From assembly GCF_000719865.1 (NCBI RefSeq), contig NZ_JOID01000032.1:1-62720 (forward strand): DNA of 62,720 nucleotides, in the 5' to 3' direction. Origin of the DNA: Streptomyces albus subsp. albus. GTDB taxonomy: Bacteria; Actinomycetota; Actinomycetes; Streptomycetales; Streptomycetaceae. Below the pieces are notes generated by a model. The model saw only the letters and a program-made list of their open reading frames with translations. It did no database searches and had not been told where the DNA came from. Of this stretch, positions 37,236 to 46,369 are shown piece after piece. A program made the position numbers and the translations under genes. Every line of letters begins with the position of its first letter. Within the stretch, counting starts at the first letter, position 1.

Positions 37236-38617
37236 GCGTTCACCTCCAGGTGAGAGGTCGTGGGCCCGTCGGCCCAGAGGGTGGAACGGGCCGGGTCGAA
37301 GGGGCAGCCCCGGCCGGTGATGTGCTGCTCGTACTCCTCGCGGAAGTACTTCAGCGAGGAGAAGATCGGGCTGGCGGCGCCGTCCCCGAGCGCGCAGAAC
37401 GCCTTGCCGTTGATGTTGTCGGCGATGTCGTTCAGCTTGTCGAGGTCGGACATCTTGCCCTTGCCGGCCTCGATGTCCCGCATGAGCTGGACGAGCCAGT
37501 AGGTGCCCTCGCGGCAGGGGGTGCACTTGCCGCAGGACTCGTGGGCGTAGAACTCGGTCCAGCGGGTGACGGCGCGGACCACGCAGGTGGTCTCGTCGAA
37601 GCACTGGAGCGCCTTGGTGCCGAGCATGGAGCCGGCGGCGCCGACGCCCTCGTAGTCGAGGGGGACGTCGAGGTGCTCGTCGGTGAGGAGCGGGGTGGAG
37701 GAGCCGCCGGGCGTCCAGAACTTCAGCCGGTGCCCGGGGCGCATCCCGCCGCTCATGTCGAGGAGCTGGCGCAGGGTGATGCCGAGCGGGGCCTCGTACT
37801 GGCCGGGGCGCGCCACGTGCCCGGAGAGCGAGTAGAGCGTGAAGCCCGGGGACTTCTCGCTGCCCATCGAGCGGAACCACTCCTTGCCGCGGGCGAAGAT
37901 GGCGGGCACGGAGGCGATGGACTCGACGTTGTTCACCACGGTGGGGCAGGCGTAGAGGCCGGCGACCGCGGGGAACGGGGGCCGCAGCCGGGGCTGGCCG
38001 CGGCGGCCCTCCAGCGAGTCCAGCAGCGCCGTCTCCTCACCGCAGATGTACGCGCCGGCGCCGGCGTGCACGGTGATGTCGAGCTTCTTGCCGCTGCCGA
38101 GGGCGTCGGGTCCGAGGATGCCCGCCGCGTACGCCTCGCGCACCGCCTCGTGGAGCCGGCGGAGGACGGGGACCGTCTCACCGCGCAGGTAGATGAAGGC
38201 GTGGCTGGAGCGGATCGCGTGGCAGGCGATCACCATGCCCTCGATGAGGGAGTGCGGGTTGGCGAAGAGGAGCGGGATGTCCTTGCAGGTGCCGGGCTCC
38301 GACTCGTCGGCGTTGACGACGAGGTAGTGCGGCTTGCCGTCGCCCTGCGGGATGAACTGCCACTTCATGCCGGTGGGGAAGCCGGCGCCGCCGCGGCCGC
38401 GGAGGCCGGCCTCCTTGACGTAGGCGATGACGTCGTCGGGGTCCATCGCGAGGGCCTTGCGCAGCCCCTGGTAGCCGTCGTGGCGGCGGTAGGTCTCCAG
38501 GGTCCAGGACTCGGGCTCGTCCCAGAACGCGGAGAGCACCGGGGAGAGGAGTTTCTCGTGGCCCATCCCGGCTCCGTTCCCGTTGCCGTTGCCGCCGGTG
38601 CGGTCGGACGCGGTCAT
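37232..38617 (-). CDS. nuoF: NADH-quinone oxidoreductase subunit F (NADH/FMN)
   Basis: This 461-residue subunit takes hydride from NADH. The FMN/NADH glycine-rich loop [13 protein letters not shown] starts at 74, followed by [12 protein letters not shown] and [15 protein letters not shown]. The [4Fe-4S] N3 ligands are C362, C365, C368 (SCGKCTPC) and C408. The first 20 residues are Gly/Asn-rich. The ATG overlaps nuoE by 4 bp; the long open frame upstream is an out-of-frame reading of nuoE. Confidence 0.97.
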   Translation of the reverse strand: MTASDRTGGNGNGNGAGMGHEKLLSPVLSAFWDEPESWTLETYRRHDGYQGLRKALAMDPDDVIAYVKEAGLRGRGGAGFPTGMKWQFIPQGDGKPHYLVVNADESEPGTCKDIPLLFANPHSLIEGMVIACHAIRSSHAFIYLRGETVPVLRRLHEAVREAYAAGILGPDALGSGKKLDITVHAGAGAYICGEETALLDSLEGRRGQPRLRPPFPAVAGLYACPTVVNNVESIASVPAIFARGKEWFRSMGSEKSPGFTLYSLSGHVARPGQYEAPLGITLRQLLDMSGGMRPGHRLKFWTPGGSSTPLLTDEHLDVPLDYEGVGAAGSMLGTKALQCFDETTCVVRAVTRWTEFYAHESCGKCTPCREGTYWLVQLMRDIEAGKGKMSDLDKLNDIADNINGKAFCALGDGAASPIFSSLKYFREEYEQHITGRGCPFDPARSTLWADGPTTSHLEVNA

Positions 38618-39459
38618 CGCTCGCCCTCCTCGGACACCGGTCCGGCCGGGTTGGCCGGGTCGGACGCGGCGGTCTTCTGCGGGGCGTCGTGCGAGCTGGG
38701 GTGGGTGTCCCGCTGCTCGCCCGTGGGGGCCGCGCCGTGCGACGGCCCGGTGGCGCCCGGTTCCGGTTCGCCCTTGGCCAGCCGGAGTCCGGCCAGCGAG
38801 GCCGGGCCGGCGCCGCCGCTCTCCGCGACCGCGCCGGGCCGCTCGTCGGGGAAGCCGGCCAGGATGCGGGAGGTCGCCTTGAAGTCGCAGAGCTTGGCGC
38901 CGCGGGTCGGGGCGACCTCGCGGCCGGCCCGCAGGTCGTCGACGAGCGCCTTGGCGCTCTCCGGCGTCTGGCTGTCGAAGAACTCCCAGTTGACCATCAC
39001 GACGGGCGCGTAGTCGCAGGCCGCGTTGCACTCGATGTGCTCCAGGGTGACCTTGCCGTCCTCGGTGGTCTCCTGGTTGCCGACGGCCAGGTGTTCCTTC
39101 AGCTCGTCGAAGATCTGGTCGCCGCCCATGACCGCGCACAGCGTGTTGGTGCAGACGCCGACCTGGTAGTCGCCGGAGGGCTTGCGGCGGTACATGGTGT
39201 AGAAGGTCGCGACGGCGGTGACCTCGGCGGTGGTCAGCCCGAGCATCTCGGCGCAGAACTTGACGCCGCTGCGGGTGACGTACCCCTCCTCGGACTGCAC
39301 GAGGTGGAGCAGCGGCAGCAGCGCGGAACGGCTGTCCGGATAGCGGGAGATCACCTCCTTCGCGTCCGTCTCCAGCCGGGTGCGGACCTCGGCGGGGTAG
39401 TCGGGGGCGGGCATCGCGGGGATGCCGAGCGCCACCTCGCGGTTGGCTGGTGTGGTCAC
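38614..39459 (-). CDS. nuoE: NADH-quinone oxidoreductase subunit E ([2Fe-2S])
   Basis: The 281-residue protein has a thioredoxin-like [2Fe-2S] fold with ligands C103, C108, C144 and C148 ([14 protein letters not shown] and [10 protein letters not shown]), cluster N1a. It pairs with NuoF at the NADH site. E. coli NuoE is 166 residues; here an additional tail of about 85 residues after residue 195 is rich in Gly, Pro, Ala and Ser. The GTG start overlaps the nuoD stop by 4 bp. Confidence 0.95.
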   Translation of the reverse strand: MTTPANREVALGIPAMPAPDYPAEVRTRLETDAKEVISRYPDSRSALLPLLHLVQSEEGYVTRSGVKFCAEMLGLTTAEVTAVATFYTMYRRKPSGDYQVGVCTNTLCAVMGGDQIFDELKEHLAVGNQETTEDGKVTLEHIECNAACDYAPVVMVNWEFFDSQTPESAKALVDDLRAGREVAPTRGAKLCDFKATSRILAGFPDERPGAVAESGGAGPASLAGLRLAKGEPEPGATGPSHGAAPTGEQRDTHPSSHDAPQKTAASDPANPAGPVSEEGER

Positions 39460-40778
39460 CGGTCCACGCCTCCCATCACGGGGTCGAGGGATGCGACGGC
39501 GACGATGACGTCGGCGACCTGGCCGCCCTCGCACATCGCCGCCACGGCCTGCAGGTTGGTGAAGGAGGGGTCCCGGAAGTGGACCCGGTACGGGCGGGTG
39601 CCGCCGTCGCTGACGGCGTGCACGCCCAGCTCGCCCTTCGGGGACTCCACCGCCGCGTACGCCTCGCCCGGCGGGACCCGGAAGCCCTCGGTGACCAGCT
39701 TGAAGTGGTGGATGAGGGCCTCCATGGAGGTCCCCATGATCTTCTTGATGTGGTCCAGGGAGTTGCCGAGTCCGTCCGGGCCGAGCGCGAGCTGCGCGGG
39801 CCAGGCGATCTTCTTGTCGGCCACCATCACCGGGCCGGGCTCCAGCCGGTCCAGGCACTGCTCGACGATCTTCAGGCTCTGCCGCATCTCCTCCAGCCGG
39901 ATCAGGAACCGGCCGTAGGAGTCGGCGGTGTCGGCGGTCGCCACCTCGAAGTCGTAGGTCTCGTAACCGCAGTAGGGGTCGGCCTTGCGCAGGTCGTGCG
40001 GGAGGCCGGTGGAGCGGAGGACGGGGCCGGTGACGCCGAGCGACATGCAGCCGGTCAGGTCGAGGTGGCCGACGTTCTGCAGGCGCGCCTTGAAGATCGG
40101 GTTGCCGGTGGCCAGGGCGTCGTACTCCGGGAGGTTCTTCCGCATCTGCTTGATGAACTCGCGGACGGCGTCGACGGTGCCGGCCGGCAGGTCCTGGGCG
40201 AGGCCGCCGGGGCGGATGTACGCGTGGTTCATCCGCAGGCCGGTGATCAGCTCGAAGAGGTCCAGGACGAGTTCGCGGTCGCGGAAGCCGTAGATCATGA
40301 TCGTGGTGGCGCCCAGCTCCATGCCGCCGGTGGCGATGGCCACCAGGTGGGAGGAGATCCGGTTGAGCTCCATCATCATCACGCGGATGACGTTCGCCCG
40401 GTCCGGGACGTCCGCCTCGATGCCGAGCAGCTTCTCCACGGCCAGGCAGTACGCCGTCTCGTTGAAGAACGGCGTGAGGTAGTCCATGCGCGTGACGAAG
40501 GTGGTGCCCTGCGTCCAGGTCCGGTATTCGAGGTTCTTCTCGATGCCGGTGTGCAGATAACCGATGCCGCAGCGGGCCTCGGTGACCGTCTCGCCGTCGA
40601 TCTCCAGGATGAGCCGGAGCACGCCGTGCGTGGACGGGTGCTGCGGGCCCATGTTGACGATGATGCGCTCGTCGTCCGCCTGGGCCGCGGCCTGGGCCAC
40701 CTCGTCCCAGTCACCGCCGGTGACGGTGTAGACCTTGCCCTCGGTGGTCTCGCGCTCCTGCGCGTGCGAGGTCGTCAT
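39456..40778 (-). CDS. nuoD: NADH-quinone oxidoreductase subunit D
   Basis: The 440-residue 49-kDa-type subunit forms the quinone site with NuoB. Hallmarks include [22 protein letters not shown] (quinone-contacting His), [30 protein letters not shown] and [11 protein letters not shown] at the end. The start ATG has GGGAGGGA upstream and overlaps, as ATGA, the stop of a 37-codon open frame that fills the gap from nuoC. Confidence 0.96.
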   Translation of the reverse strand: MTTSHAQERETTEGKVYTVTGGDWDEVAQAAAQADDERIIVNMGPQHPSTHGVLRLILEIDGETVTEARCGIGYLHTGIEKNLEYRTWTQGTTFVTRMDYLTPFFNETAYCLAVEKLLGIEADVPDRANVIRVMMMELNRISSHLVAIATGGMELGATTIMIYGFRDRELVLDLFELITGLRMNHAYIRPGGLAQDLPAGTVDAVREFIKQMRKNLPEYDALATGNPIFKARLQNVGHLDLTGCMSLGVTGPVLRSTGLPHDLRKADPYCGYETYDFEVATADTADSYGRFLIRLEEMRQSLKIVEQCLDRLEPGPVMVADKKIAWPAQLALGPDGLGNSLDHIKKIMGTSMEALIHHFKLVTEGFRVPPGEAYAAVESPKGELGVHAVSDGGTRPYRVHFRDPSFTNLQAVAAMCEGGQVADVIVAVASLDPVMGGVDR

Positions 40779-40888
40779 CGGGTCCCTCCCCGCGTGGTCG
40801 TGGCCTGCCCGCCGGGCCCCGTGGGGGCCGCGGCCGGCGGCTGCTGGTGCGTCTCGGGGGCCGGTCGCCCCCCGGGGATGCGCGGCAT
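40775..40888 (-). CDS. Putative 37-residue coupled small ORF between nuoC and nuoD
   Basis: This open frame exactly bridges the nuoC-nuoD gap. Its ATG shares one base with the nuoC stop (TGATG) and its TGA overlaps the nuoD ATG (ATGA). A plausible ribosome site (GGAGGT) lies 10 nt before the start, inside nuoC. The product would be Pro/Gly/Thr/Gln-rich, without hydrophobic segments or known motifs, starting [18 protein letters not shown]. It may act only by carrying ribosomes from nuoC to nuoD, or may make a small peptide. Chance is possible, because stops are rare in such GC-rich DNA. Confidence 0.4.
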   Translation of the reverse strand: MPRIPGGRPAPETHQQPPAAAPTGPGGQATTTRGGTR

Positions 40889-41664
40889 CAGTGGTACGAC
40901 CTCCGCTGGTCGGGGGCCGGGATCTGGGCACCCTTGTACTCGACGGGGATGCCGCCGAGCGGGTAGTCCTTGCGCTGCGGGTGGCCCTGCCAGTCGTCCG
41001 GCATCATGATCCGCGTCAGCGCCGGGTGGCCGTCGAAGACCAGCCCGAAGAAGTCGTACATCTCGCGCTCGTGCCAGTCGTTGGTCGGATAGACCTCGAC
41101 GACCGAGGGGATGTGCGGGTCGCTGTCCGGCGCGCTCACCTCCAGCCTGATCACCCGGTTGTGGGTGATGGAGCGCAGGTGGTAGACGGCGTGCAGCTCG
41201 CGGCCCTTGTCGTCCGGGTAGTGGACGCCGCTGACGCCCATGCACAACTCGAAGCGGAGCGCCGGGTCGTCGCGGAGGGTGCGGGCCACCCGGGGCAGGT
41301 GCTCGCGGGCGATGTGGAAGGTCAGTTCGTTCCGGTCGACGACGGTCTTCTCGATGGCGTTCTCCGGGAGCAGGCCCTGCTCGTCCAGGGCGCCCTCGAG
41401 TTCGTCCGCGACCTCGTCGAACCAGCCGCCGTACGGGCGGACGGCCGGGCCGGGCAGCCGCACGGTGCGGACCAGCCCGCCGTAGCCGGAGGTGTCGCCG
41501 GGGCCGTCGGCGCCGAACATGCCGCGGCGGACGCCGATGGCCTCGCCGCGGTCGCCGCGGTTGCCGGGCAGGTTCTGGGTGTTGAGGTCCTGGTCGGGGT
41601 TGACCCCGCTCGCCCCGGCCTCGCGGCCGGTCGGCGCGCTCTCGTTCCCGTTCTTCTCGCTCAC
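40888..41664 (-). CDS. nuoC: NADH-quinone oxidoreductase subunit C
   Basis: The 258-residue 30-kDa-type subunit of the peripheral arm contains the family signature [31 protein letters not shown], followed by [18 protein letters not shown]. The first 55 residues are a hydrophilic Asn/Gly-rich extension. NuoC and NuoD are separate here, unlike the fused NuoCD of E. coli. The GTG start overlaps the nuoB stop by 4 bp. Confidence 0.96.
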   Translation of the reverse strand: MSEKNGNESAPTGREAGASGVNPDQDLNTQNLPGNRGDRGEAIGVRRGMFGADGPGDTSGYGGLVRTVRLPGPAVRPYGGWFDEVADELEGALDEQGLLPENAIEKTVVDRNELTFHIAREHLPRVARTLRDDPALRFELCMGVSGVHYPDDKGRELHAVYHLRSITHNRVIRLEVSAPDSDPHIPSVVEVYPTNDWHEREMYDFFGLVFDGHPALTRIMMPDDWQGHPQRKDYPLGGIPVEYKGAQIPAPDQRRSYH

Positions 41665-42215
41665 CTCAGCAGGCCCTTCATCTCGATCGTCGGGAGCGCC
41701 TTGAGCGCCGCTTCCTCCGCCTCGCGGGCCGCCCGCTCGCGGTTGACGCCGAGCTTGGAGCCCTGGACCTTCTCGTGGAGCTTGAGGATGGCGTCGAGCA
41801 GCATCTCGGGACGGGGCGGGCAGCCGGGCAGATAGATGTCGACGGGGACGATGTGGTCGACGCCCTGCACGATCGCGTAGTTGTTGAACATGCCGCCGCT
41901 GGAGGCGCAGACGCCCATGGAGATGACCCACTTGGGGTTGGGCATCTGGTCGTAGACCTGGCGCAGCACCGGGGCCATCTTCTGGCTCACCCGGCCGGCC
42001 ACGATCATCAGGTCCGCCTGCCGCGGCGAGCCGCGGAAGACCTCCATGCCGAAGCGGGCGAGGTCGTAGCGGCCGGCTCCGGTGGTCATCATCTCGATGG
42101 CGCAGCAGGCGAGTCCGAACGTCGCCGGGAACAGCGACGACTTGCGTACCCAGCCCGCGGCCTGCTCGACCGTCGTCAGCAGAAAGCCGCTCGGAAGTTT
42201 CTCTTCGATACCCAT
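41661..42215 (-). CDS. nuoB: NADH-quinone oxidoreductase subunit B (cluster N2)
   Basis: This 184-residue subunit carries the last iron-sulfur cluster before quinone. Its ligands are the adjacent pair C37-C38 (LACCAIEMM), C103 (MGVCASSGG) and C132 (LPGCPPRPE). The length is standard, with a charged C-terminal helix. It starts 18 bp after nuoA and overlaps nuoC by 4 bp. Confidence 0.97.
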   Translation of the reverse strand: MGIEEKLPSGFLLTTVEQAAGWVRKSSLFPATFGLACCAIEMMTTGAGRYDLARFGMEVFRGSPRQADLMIVAGRVSQKMAPVLRQVYDQMPNPKWVISMGVCASSGGMFNNYAIVQGVDHIVPVDIYLPGCPPRPEMLLDAILKLHEKVQGSKLGVNRERAAREAEEAALKALPTIEMKGLLR

Positions 42216-42233
42216 GGCTTCTCCTCCCGTCCC

Positions 42234-42593
42234 CTAGTCCCAGTCCAGTCCGCCGCGGCGCCAGACATAGGCGTAGGCGACGAAGACGGTGAGCACGAAG
42301 AGGAGCATCTCGACGAGTCCGAAAATCCCGAGCATGTCGAAGGAGACGGCCCAGGGGTAAAGGAAGACGATCTCGATATCGAAAATGATGAAGAGCATCG
42401 CCGTCAGGTAGTACTTGATCGGGAACCGCCCGCCGCCGGCCGGCTGCGGCGTGGGCTCGATCCCGCATTCGTACGCCTCGAGTTTGGCCCGGTTATAGCG
42501 CTTCGGGCCGACGATCGACGCCATGACCACGGAGAAGATCGCGAAGCCTGCACCGAGGGCGCCGAGCACGAGGATGGGTGCATAGGCGTTCAC
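42234..42593 (-). CDS. nuoA: NADH-quinone oxidoreductase subunit A
   Basis: The 119-residue, three-helix membrane subunit is the first gene of the operon. It contains the conserved loop [43 protein letters not shown]. The GTG start is supported by AAGGAG 8 nt upstream and by alignment of the protein start with the first helix; the frame is open 66 bp further. A Rex-type operator is centred about 103 bp upstream. Confidence 0.96.
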   Translation of the reverse strand: MNAYAPILVLGALGAGFAIFSVVMASIVGPKRYNRAKLEAYECGIEPTPQPAGGGRFPIKYYLTAMLFIIFDIEIVFLYPWAVSFDMLGIFGLVEMLLFVLTVFVAYAYVWRRGGLDWD

Positions 42594-43219
42594 GCTGCTC
42601 GCTCCTTCCAGTCGACGGTGACTGCTGGTCCCCCGCCCTGGGCGGAGGGGCGGCCGCACCGTGGCCGCCCCACGAAGATCGTGATTATGTGAGGCAGTTC
42701 ACAAGCCCAGGCCGATGGCATCTTATGCCCGGGGCTCTGTGAGCTGCGACACGGGGGTCACCTCGACCTTTGTGATCTCCACCACCCGGCCGGCGGACGG
42801 AAAAGCGGAAGCCCGCGAGGGCCTGGACGCTCTGCGTCCACCTGACCACTCACCGCGATACAACCCTTAGTCACCGCAGGTCAGAGCGTTGCTTGCACTA
42901 TCAATAACCAAGGCCGGAAAACAAATTGGCGCTGGACGGCAGCAAGTGATAGATGCCGCGCGGCCGTCGGCCCCATCGGTCGCCGACGGGACGGACCGCC
43001 GGCCCGGCCCCAAGATCGTTGGCACGTGCACGGATTCACGTACGGATCCGGCGGCCGGACCCGGATCGGAACGGCCGGCTTCCGACGCCCCGCGGGAGCG
43101 GTTCCATCGCCCGCCGCACCGGACGGCGTCGGCTCACTCCGCCGACGGACCCCCGGGGAGCCGGAATACGTGAGCTTTCCCACCCCGCCCCCGGTGAACG
43201 GAAACGGTGGTTGATCCGT
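42594..43219. other. Divergent control region between nuoA and nlpC
   Basis: About 630 bp without a gene. It holds a near-consensus Rex operator (42688-42703), a weaker partial Rex-like match (42738-42753), and an AT-rich patch near 42890-42960 containing the inverted pair CTATCA/TGATAG about 45 bp apart. The nlpC promoter must also be here, upstream of its riboswitch, but I cannot place its hexamers. Confidence 0.5.
42688..42703 (-). promoter_or_regulatory. Rex operator (redox/NADH sensing) upstream of nuoA
   Basis: The 16-mer TGTGAGGCAGTTCACA fits the Streptomyces Rex consensus TGTGAA-N4-TTCACA with a single mismatch. A CATAAT hexamer on the minus strand (42684-42689) overlaps it and could be the -10 element. 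Rex leaves DNA when NADH is high, so nuo would be induced when NADH accumulates. Confidence 0.75.
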
Positions 43220-43325
43220 ACGCGGAGGGGGTGCTAAGCCCGGAACAAAACGGGCGAACCCTTGAAAGGGCTAGCTCATGACGGGTTTGTGAATCCGCTA
43301 TCACAGCGCGATAACGACACCTGAA
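43220..43325 (+). promoter_or_regulatory. c-di-AMP (ydaO-type) riboswitch, nlpC leader
   Basis: The leader matches the ydaO/yuaA core in order: GCTAAGCCCGGAAC, GGGCGAACCC, AGGGCTAGCTCATG, then GGGTTTGTGAATCCGCTATC. B. subtilis ydaO has the corresponding blocks GGGGUGAAUCC, AGGGCUAACUCUCA and CCGAAUCCG. It lies about 100 nt upstream of a secreted cell-wall hydrolase gene, the usual streptomycete target. Binding of c-di-AMP would reduce expression. Exact ends are approximate. Confidence 0.75.
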
Positions 43326-43420
43326 GATCGAGTTCCGGTTATTGCCGTCGCGTACGCGTCAACTGTGGCCCATCCCACTTCTGTTGATCGCGGCGACAAT
43401 TCTTTGATAGCCAGGACCCC

Positions 43421-44248
43421 ATGGCCCATACCGCTCACATACCCAGCCACCGGAAACCCCGGCGCAACGTCTCCACCAGAACGCTGCGTTCCGGAGTTGC
43501 CGGTGGCGTCCTCAGCACCATCGCCGTGACGGCGGCGGCCTCCTCCGCCAACGCCGCGCCCGCCGCCCAGACGGCGGAAATGCCCACCATCAGCGCCTCG
43601 TTCGCCGAGGACGCCGCGATGTCCACCGCCGCCACCCAGCAGGCGGCCCTGAACCTGGAGATCGCGAGCGAGCGGGAAGCCCTCGCCGCCGCGGAGAAGA
43701 AGGCCGCGAAGCAGGCCCGTGCCGAGGCCGAACGGAAGGCCGAGGCGGAGCGCAAGGCCAAGGCGAAGGCCGCCGCGGAGCGCGCCGAGGCCGCCCGCGA
43801 AGCCGCCGCGGAGCGCTCCGACCGCTCCGAGGACCGCACGAAGCTCAGCACCGCCGCCGCGTCCACCGCCTCGCAGGCCGGCTCCTCCGCCACGGGAAGC
43901 GCCGCCACCGTGGTGAACTTCGTCAAGGCGCAGGTCGGCAAGGCGTACGTCAGCGGCGCCGTCGGCCCCTCCGCGTACGACTGCTCGGGCCTCACCACCG
44001 CCGCGTTCCGCACCGTGGGCGTCTCCCTGCCGCGGGTCTCCCAGGACCAGTCGACGGCGGGCACCCCGGTGTCGCTGAGCAATCTCCAGCCGGGCGACAT
44101 CCTTTACTGGGGCAGCGCCGGCAGCGCGTACCACGTGGCCGTCTACATCGGCGACGGCAAGTACGTCGGCGCGCAGAACTCCAGCACGGGCGTCGTCGAG
44201 CGCACCCTCGACTGGGACCCGCCGACGGGCGCCGTCCGCGTCCTCTGA
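43421..44248 (+). CDS. Secreted NlpC/P60 peptidoglycan hydrolase
   Basis: This 275-residue protein has a signal peptide (about 1-46), an Ala/Glu/Lys/Arg-rich coiled coil (75-135) and a C-terminal NlpC/P60 cysteine peptidase domain (163-275). Catalytic C188 is in YDCSGLTTAAF and H238 in SAYHVAVYIG, with LQPGDILYW between. It probably cleaves peptide stems of the cell wall during growth or spore germination, with the coiled coil controlling access. The start is the ATG after AGGACCCC. The riboswitch upstream links it to c-di-AMP, and a strong stem-loop ends the transcript. Confidence 0.92.
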   Translation: MAHTAHIPSHRKPRRNVSTRTLRSGVAGGVLSTIAVTAAASSANAAPAAQTAEMPTISASFAEDAAMSTAATQQAALNLEIASEREALAAAEKKAAKQARAEAERKAEAERKAKAKAAAERAEAAREAAAERSDRSEDRTKLSTAAASTASQAGSSATGSAATVVNFVKAQVGKAYVSGAVGPSAYDCSGLTTAAFRTVGVSLPRVSQDQSTAGTPVSLSNLQPGDILYWGSAGSAYHVAVYIGDGKYVGAQNSSTGVVERTLDWDPPTGAVRVL

Positions 44249-44321
44249 CAGACCCTCACCCCGCAGGCCCGTCCCGGGCACCCAGAGCACCCGGGCCCGC
44301 CCGGGCCACGCGGCGCACACG

Positions 44322-44360
44322 CCAAGGGCCGTCATCCCGTTCGAGGATGACGGCCCTTGG
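44322..44360. terminator. Bidirectional terminator between nlpC and vapC
   Basis: CCAAGGGCCGTCATCC (44322-44337) pairs perfectly with 44345-44360 over a seven-base loop. It is placed between two convergent genes, nlpC ending at 44248 and the PIN gene ending at 44386. Confidence 0.85.
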
Positions 44361-44385
44361 TGCGTCCGGCCGCCGGGGAAAGGCG

Positions 44386-44811
44386 CTACTTGGCCGAGTC
44401 CGGGTCAGCCAGCCAACAGGTGGGTTGGCCGGTGTGCCGGGCGATGGTCTCGAAGTCGCGGTCGTGATGGAGAAGGGTCATACCCGAGAGTTCGGCCACC
44501 GCCGCGACCATGAGATCCACGGGACCGGCCGATCGGTGTTCGCCATGGTCGGTGAGGAGCTGCTGGATCTCCCGGGCCCGCTGCAGTATGCCGTCGGGCA
44601 CGGGAGTCCAGCTGAACAGCCACCGCAGCCGCTCCTGCTTGTTCTCCCTGTCCGGCCCGGAGCGGGCCGAGTAGAGCAGTTCGAGTTCCGTGATGTCACA
44701 CAGAGCGATCAGCCCGCGAGTGAGTGCCTCGCCCCAGCGGCCGTCGTGTTCATCACTGAGCAGCAACCGGGCGGCCGCCGACGTGTCGATCAGATAGGGA
44801 GGCGAACTCAC
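44386..44811 (-). CDS. vapC: VapC-type PIN toxin
   Basis: The 141-residue PIN ribonuclease toxin has all expected acidic residues: [11 protein letters not shown] (Asp), [11 protein letters not shown] (Glu), [11 protein letters not shown] (Asp) and [12 protein letters not shown] (Asp). The HDRDFE motif is typical of VapC toxins that cut tRNA or rRNA. The GTG start overlaps the antitoxin stop by 4 bp. Confidence 0.92.
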   Translation of the reverse strand: MSSPPYLIDTSAAARLLLSDEHDGRWGEALTRGLIALCDITELELLYSARSGPDRENKQERLRWLFSWTPVPDGILQRAREIQQLLTDHGEHRSAGPVDLMVAAVAELSGMTLLHHDRDFETIARHTGQPTCWLADPDSAK

Positions 44812-45017
44812 CCGCGATAGTTCCTCTTGTCGAGCAGGATGTCGAAGTCGCCCTGGGCGCCCATTTCCCGGAGCTCGGCAAGCGCCTTGGCACGCTTCCG
44901 AAACCGGGCGACCTCCAGCAGAGCGGTGTTCACCGTGTCCTTCTTCGTCGCCGTTCCCAGTATTTCGGCGGCTTCGGCGAGCGCGTCGTCATCCACCTCG
45001 ACCAGCAGCTTGGACAT
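44808..45017 (-). CDS. vapB: VapB-type antitoxin
   Basis: A 69-residue antitoxin of the DUF2191/VapB kind with a short N-terminal beta strand (SKLLVEVDD), the helix [24 protein letters not shown] and a C-terminal toxin-binding tail ([13 protein letters not shown]). It would neutralise VapC and repress the AT-rich promoter immediately upstream. GGGAGG precedes the ATG. Confidence 0.9.
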   Translation of the reverse strand: MSKLLVEVDDDALAEAAEILGTATKKDTVNTALLEVARFRKRAKALAELREMGAQGDFDILLDKRNYRG

Positions 45018-45025
45018 GAAGCCTC

Positions 45026-45073
45026 CCTTATATAGGAGACGTCAGTCTATATATAGAGAGGTCTCACGTCCAA
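45026..45073 (-). promoter_or_regulatory. vapBC promoter and operator
   Basis: On the minus strand TTGGAC (45068-45073) and TATAGA (45046-45051) form a promoter with a 16-bp spacer. A perfect palindrome TCTATATATAGA (45046-45057) covers the -10, and the imperfect CCTTATATAGG (45026-45036) lies about 20 bp, two helical turns, downstream. These are probable VapBC binding sites for autorepression. Confidence 0.65.
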
Positions 45074-45082
45074 CCGTGCCCG

Positions 45083-46369
45083 TCAGGCCCGCGGGGCCAC
45101 CTTGCTGAGGCCGTTGATGATGCGGTCCATCGCGTCGCCGCCCGTCGGGTCGGTGAGGTTGGCCAGCATCTTGAGGGTGAAGCGCATCAGCAGCGGGTGG
45201 GTCAGGCCACGTTCGGTCGCGATCTTCATGACCTTCGGGTTGCCGATCAGCTTCACGAAGGCGCGGCCCAGGGAGTAGTAGCCGCCGTAGGTGTCCTTGA
45301 GGACCTTCGGGTAGCGCTGGAGGGCCAGTTCGCGCTGGGCCGGGGTCTGCCGGGCGTGCGCCTGGACGATCACCTCGGCGGCGATCTGCCCGGACTCCAT
45401 GGCGTAGGCGATGCCCTCGCCGTTGAACGGGTTCACCAGGCCGCCCGCGTCACCGACCAGCAGCAGACCGCGGTGATAGTGCGGCTGCCGGTTGAAGGCC
45501 ATCGGCAGCGCGGCCCCGCGGATCGGGGTGGTCATGTTCTCCGGGACGTAGCCCCAGTCCTCCGGCATCGAGGCGCACCAGGCCTTGAGCACCTCGCGCC
45601 AGTCCAGCTCCTTGAAGGCCGAGCTGCTGTTGAGGATGCCGAGGCCGACGTTGGAGGTGCCGTCGCCCATGCCGAAGATCCAGCCGTAGCCGGGCAGCAG
45701 CCGGTCCTGGGGGCCGCGCCGGTCCCACAGCTCCAGCCAGGACTCCAGGTAGTCGTCGTCGTGGCGGGGGGAGGTGAAGTACGTGCGGACGGCCACGCCC
45801 ATCGGCCGGTCCTCGCGCCGGTGCAGGCCCATCGCCACCGACAGCCGGGTGGAGTTGCCGTCGGCGGCCACCACGACCGGGGCGTGGAAGGTGACGGGCG
45901 TCTTCTCCTCGCCGAGCTTCGCCTCGACGCCGGTGATGCGGCCGGTGCGGGGGTCGAGGATCGGGGCCCCGACGTTGCAGCGCTCGTGCAGCCGGGCCCC
46001 GGCCTTCTGGGCGGCGCGGGCGAGCTGCTCGTCGAAGTCGTCGCGCTTGCGGACGAGTCCGTAGTCGGGGAACGAGGCCAGCTCCGGCCAGTCCAGCTCC
46101 AGCCGGACCCCGCCGCCGATGATCCGCAGGCCCTTGTTGCGCAGCCAGCCGGCCTCCTCGGAGATGTCGATCCCCATGGCGACCAGCTGCTTGGTGGCGC
46201 GCGGCGTCAGGCCGTCACCGCAGACCTTCTCGCGCGGGAAGGCCGTCTTCTCCAGCAGCAGGACGTCCAGCCCGGACTTCGCCAGGTGGTACGCGGTCGC
46301 CGAGCCGGCGGGTCCGGCGCCGACGACGATGACATCGGCGCTGCGCTCGTTGAGGTCGGTGTCGGTCAC
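45083..46369 (-). CDS. Geranylgeranyl reductase family protein (menaquinone reductase MenJ-like)
   Basis: This 428-residue FAD protein has the N-terminal motif VIVVGAGPAGSATAYHLAKSG (14-34), the family strand PREKVCGDGLTPRA, and LLLVGDAGGLVNPFNGEGIAYAMESG near 300-325. In mycobacteria the related MenJ reduces one double bond of the menaquinone tail; others reduce geranylgeranyl chains. The presence of nuo, menG, mqnA, mqnC and polyprenyl synthase in this window supports a menaquinone role, but this is inference. The GTG start has GGGAG before it; the open frame continues upstream without support. Confidence 0.87.
   Translation of the reverse strand: MTDTDLNERSADVIVVGAGPAGSATAYHLAKSGLDVLLLEKTAFPREKVCGDGLTPRATKQLVAMGIDISEEAGWLRNKGLRIIGGGVRLELDWPELASFPDYGLVRKRDDFDEQLARAAQKAGARLHERCNVGAPILDPRTGRITGVEAKLGEEKTPVTFHAPVVVAADGNSTRLSVAMGLHRREDRPMGVAVRTYFTSPRHDDDYLESWLELWDRRGPQDRLLPGYGWIFGMGDGTSNVGLGILNSSSAFKELDWREVLKAWCASMPEDWGYVPENMTTPIRGAALPMAFNRQPHYHRGLLLVGDAGGLVNPFNGEGIAYAMESGQIAAEVIVQAHARQTPAQRELALQRYPKVLKDTYGGYYSLGRAFVKLIGNPKVMKIATERGLTHPLLMRFTLKMLANLTDPTGGDAMDRIINGLSKVAPRA

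Noticed and set aside
34884..37253. 789-codon open frame on the plus strand opposite nuoG
   Set aside because: It mirrors nuoG, whose cluster motifs fix the coding strand. No start signal or domain is visible.
42738..42753. Second full Rex operator
   Set aside because: Only the left half (TGTGAG) fits; three of six bases in the right half differ, so it is at best a weak accessory site.
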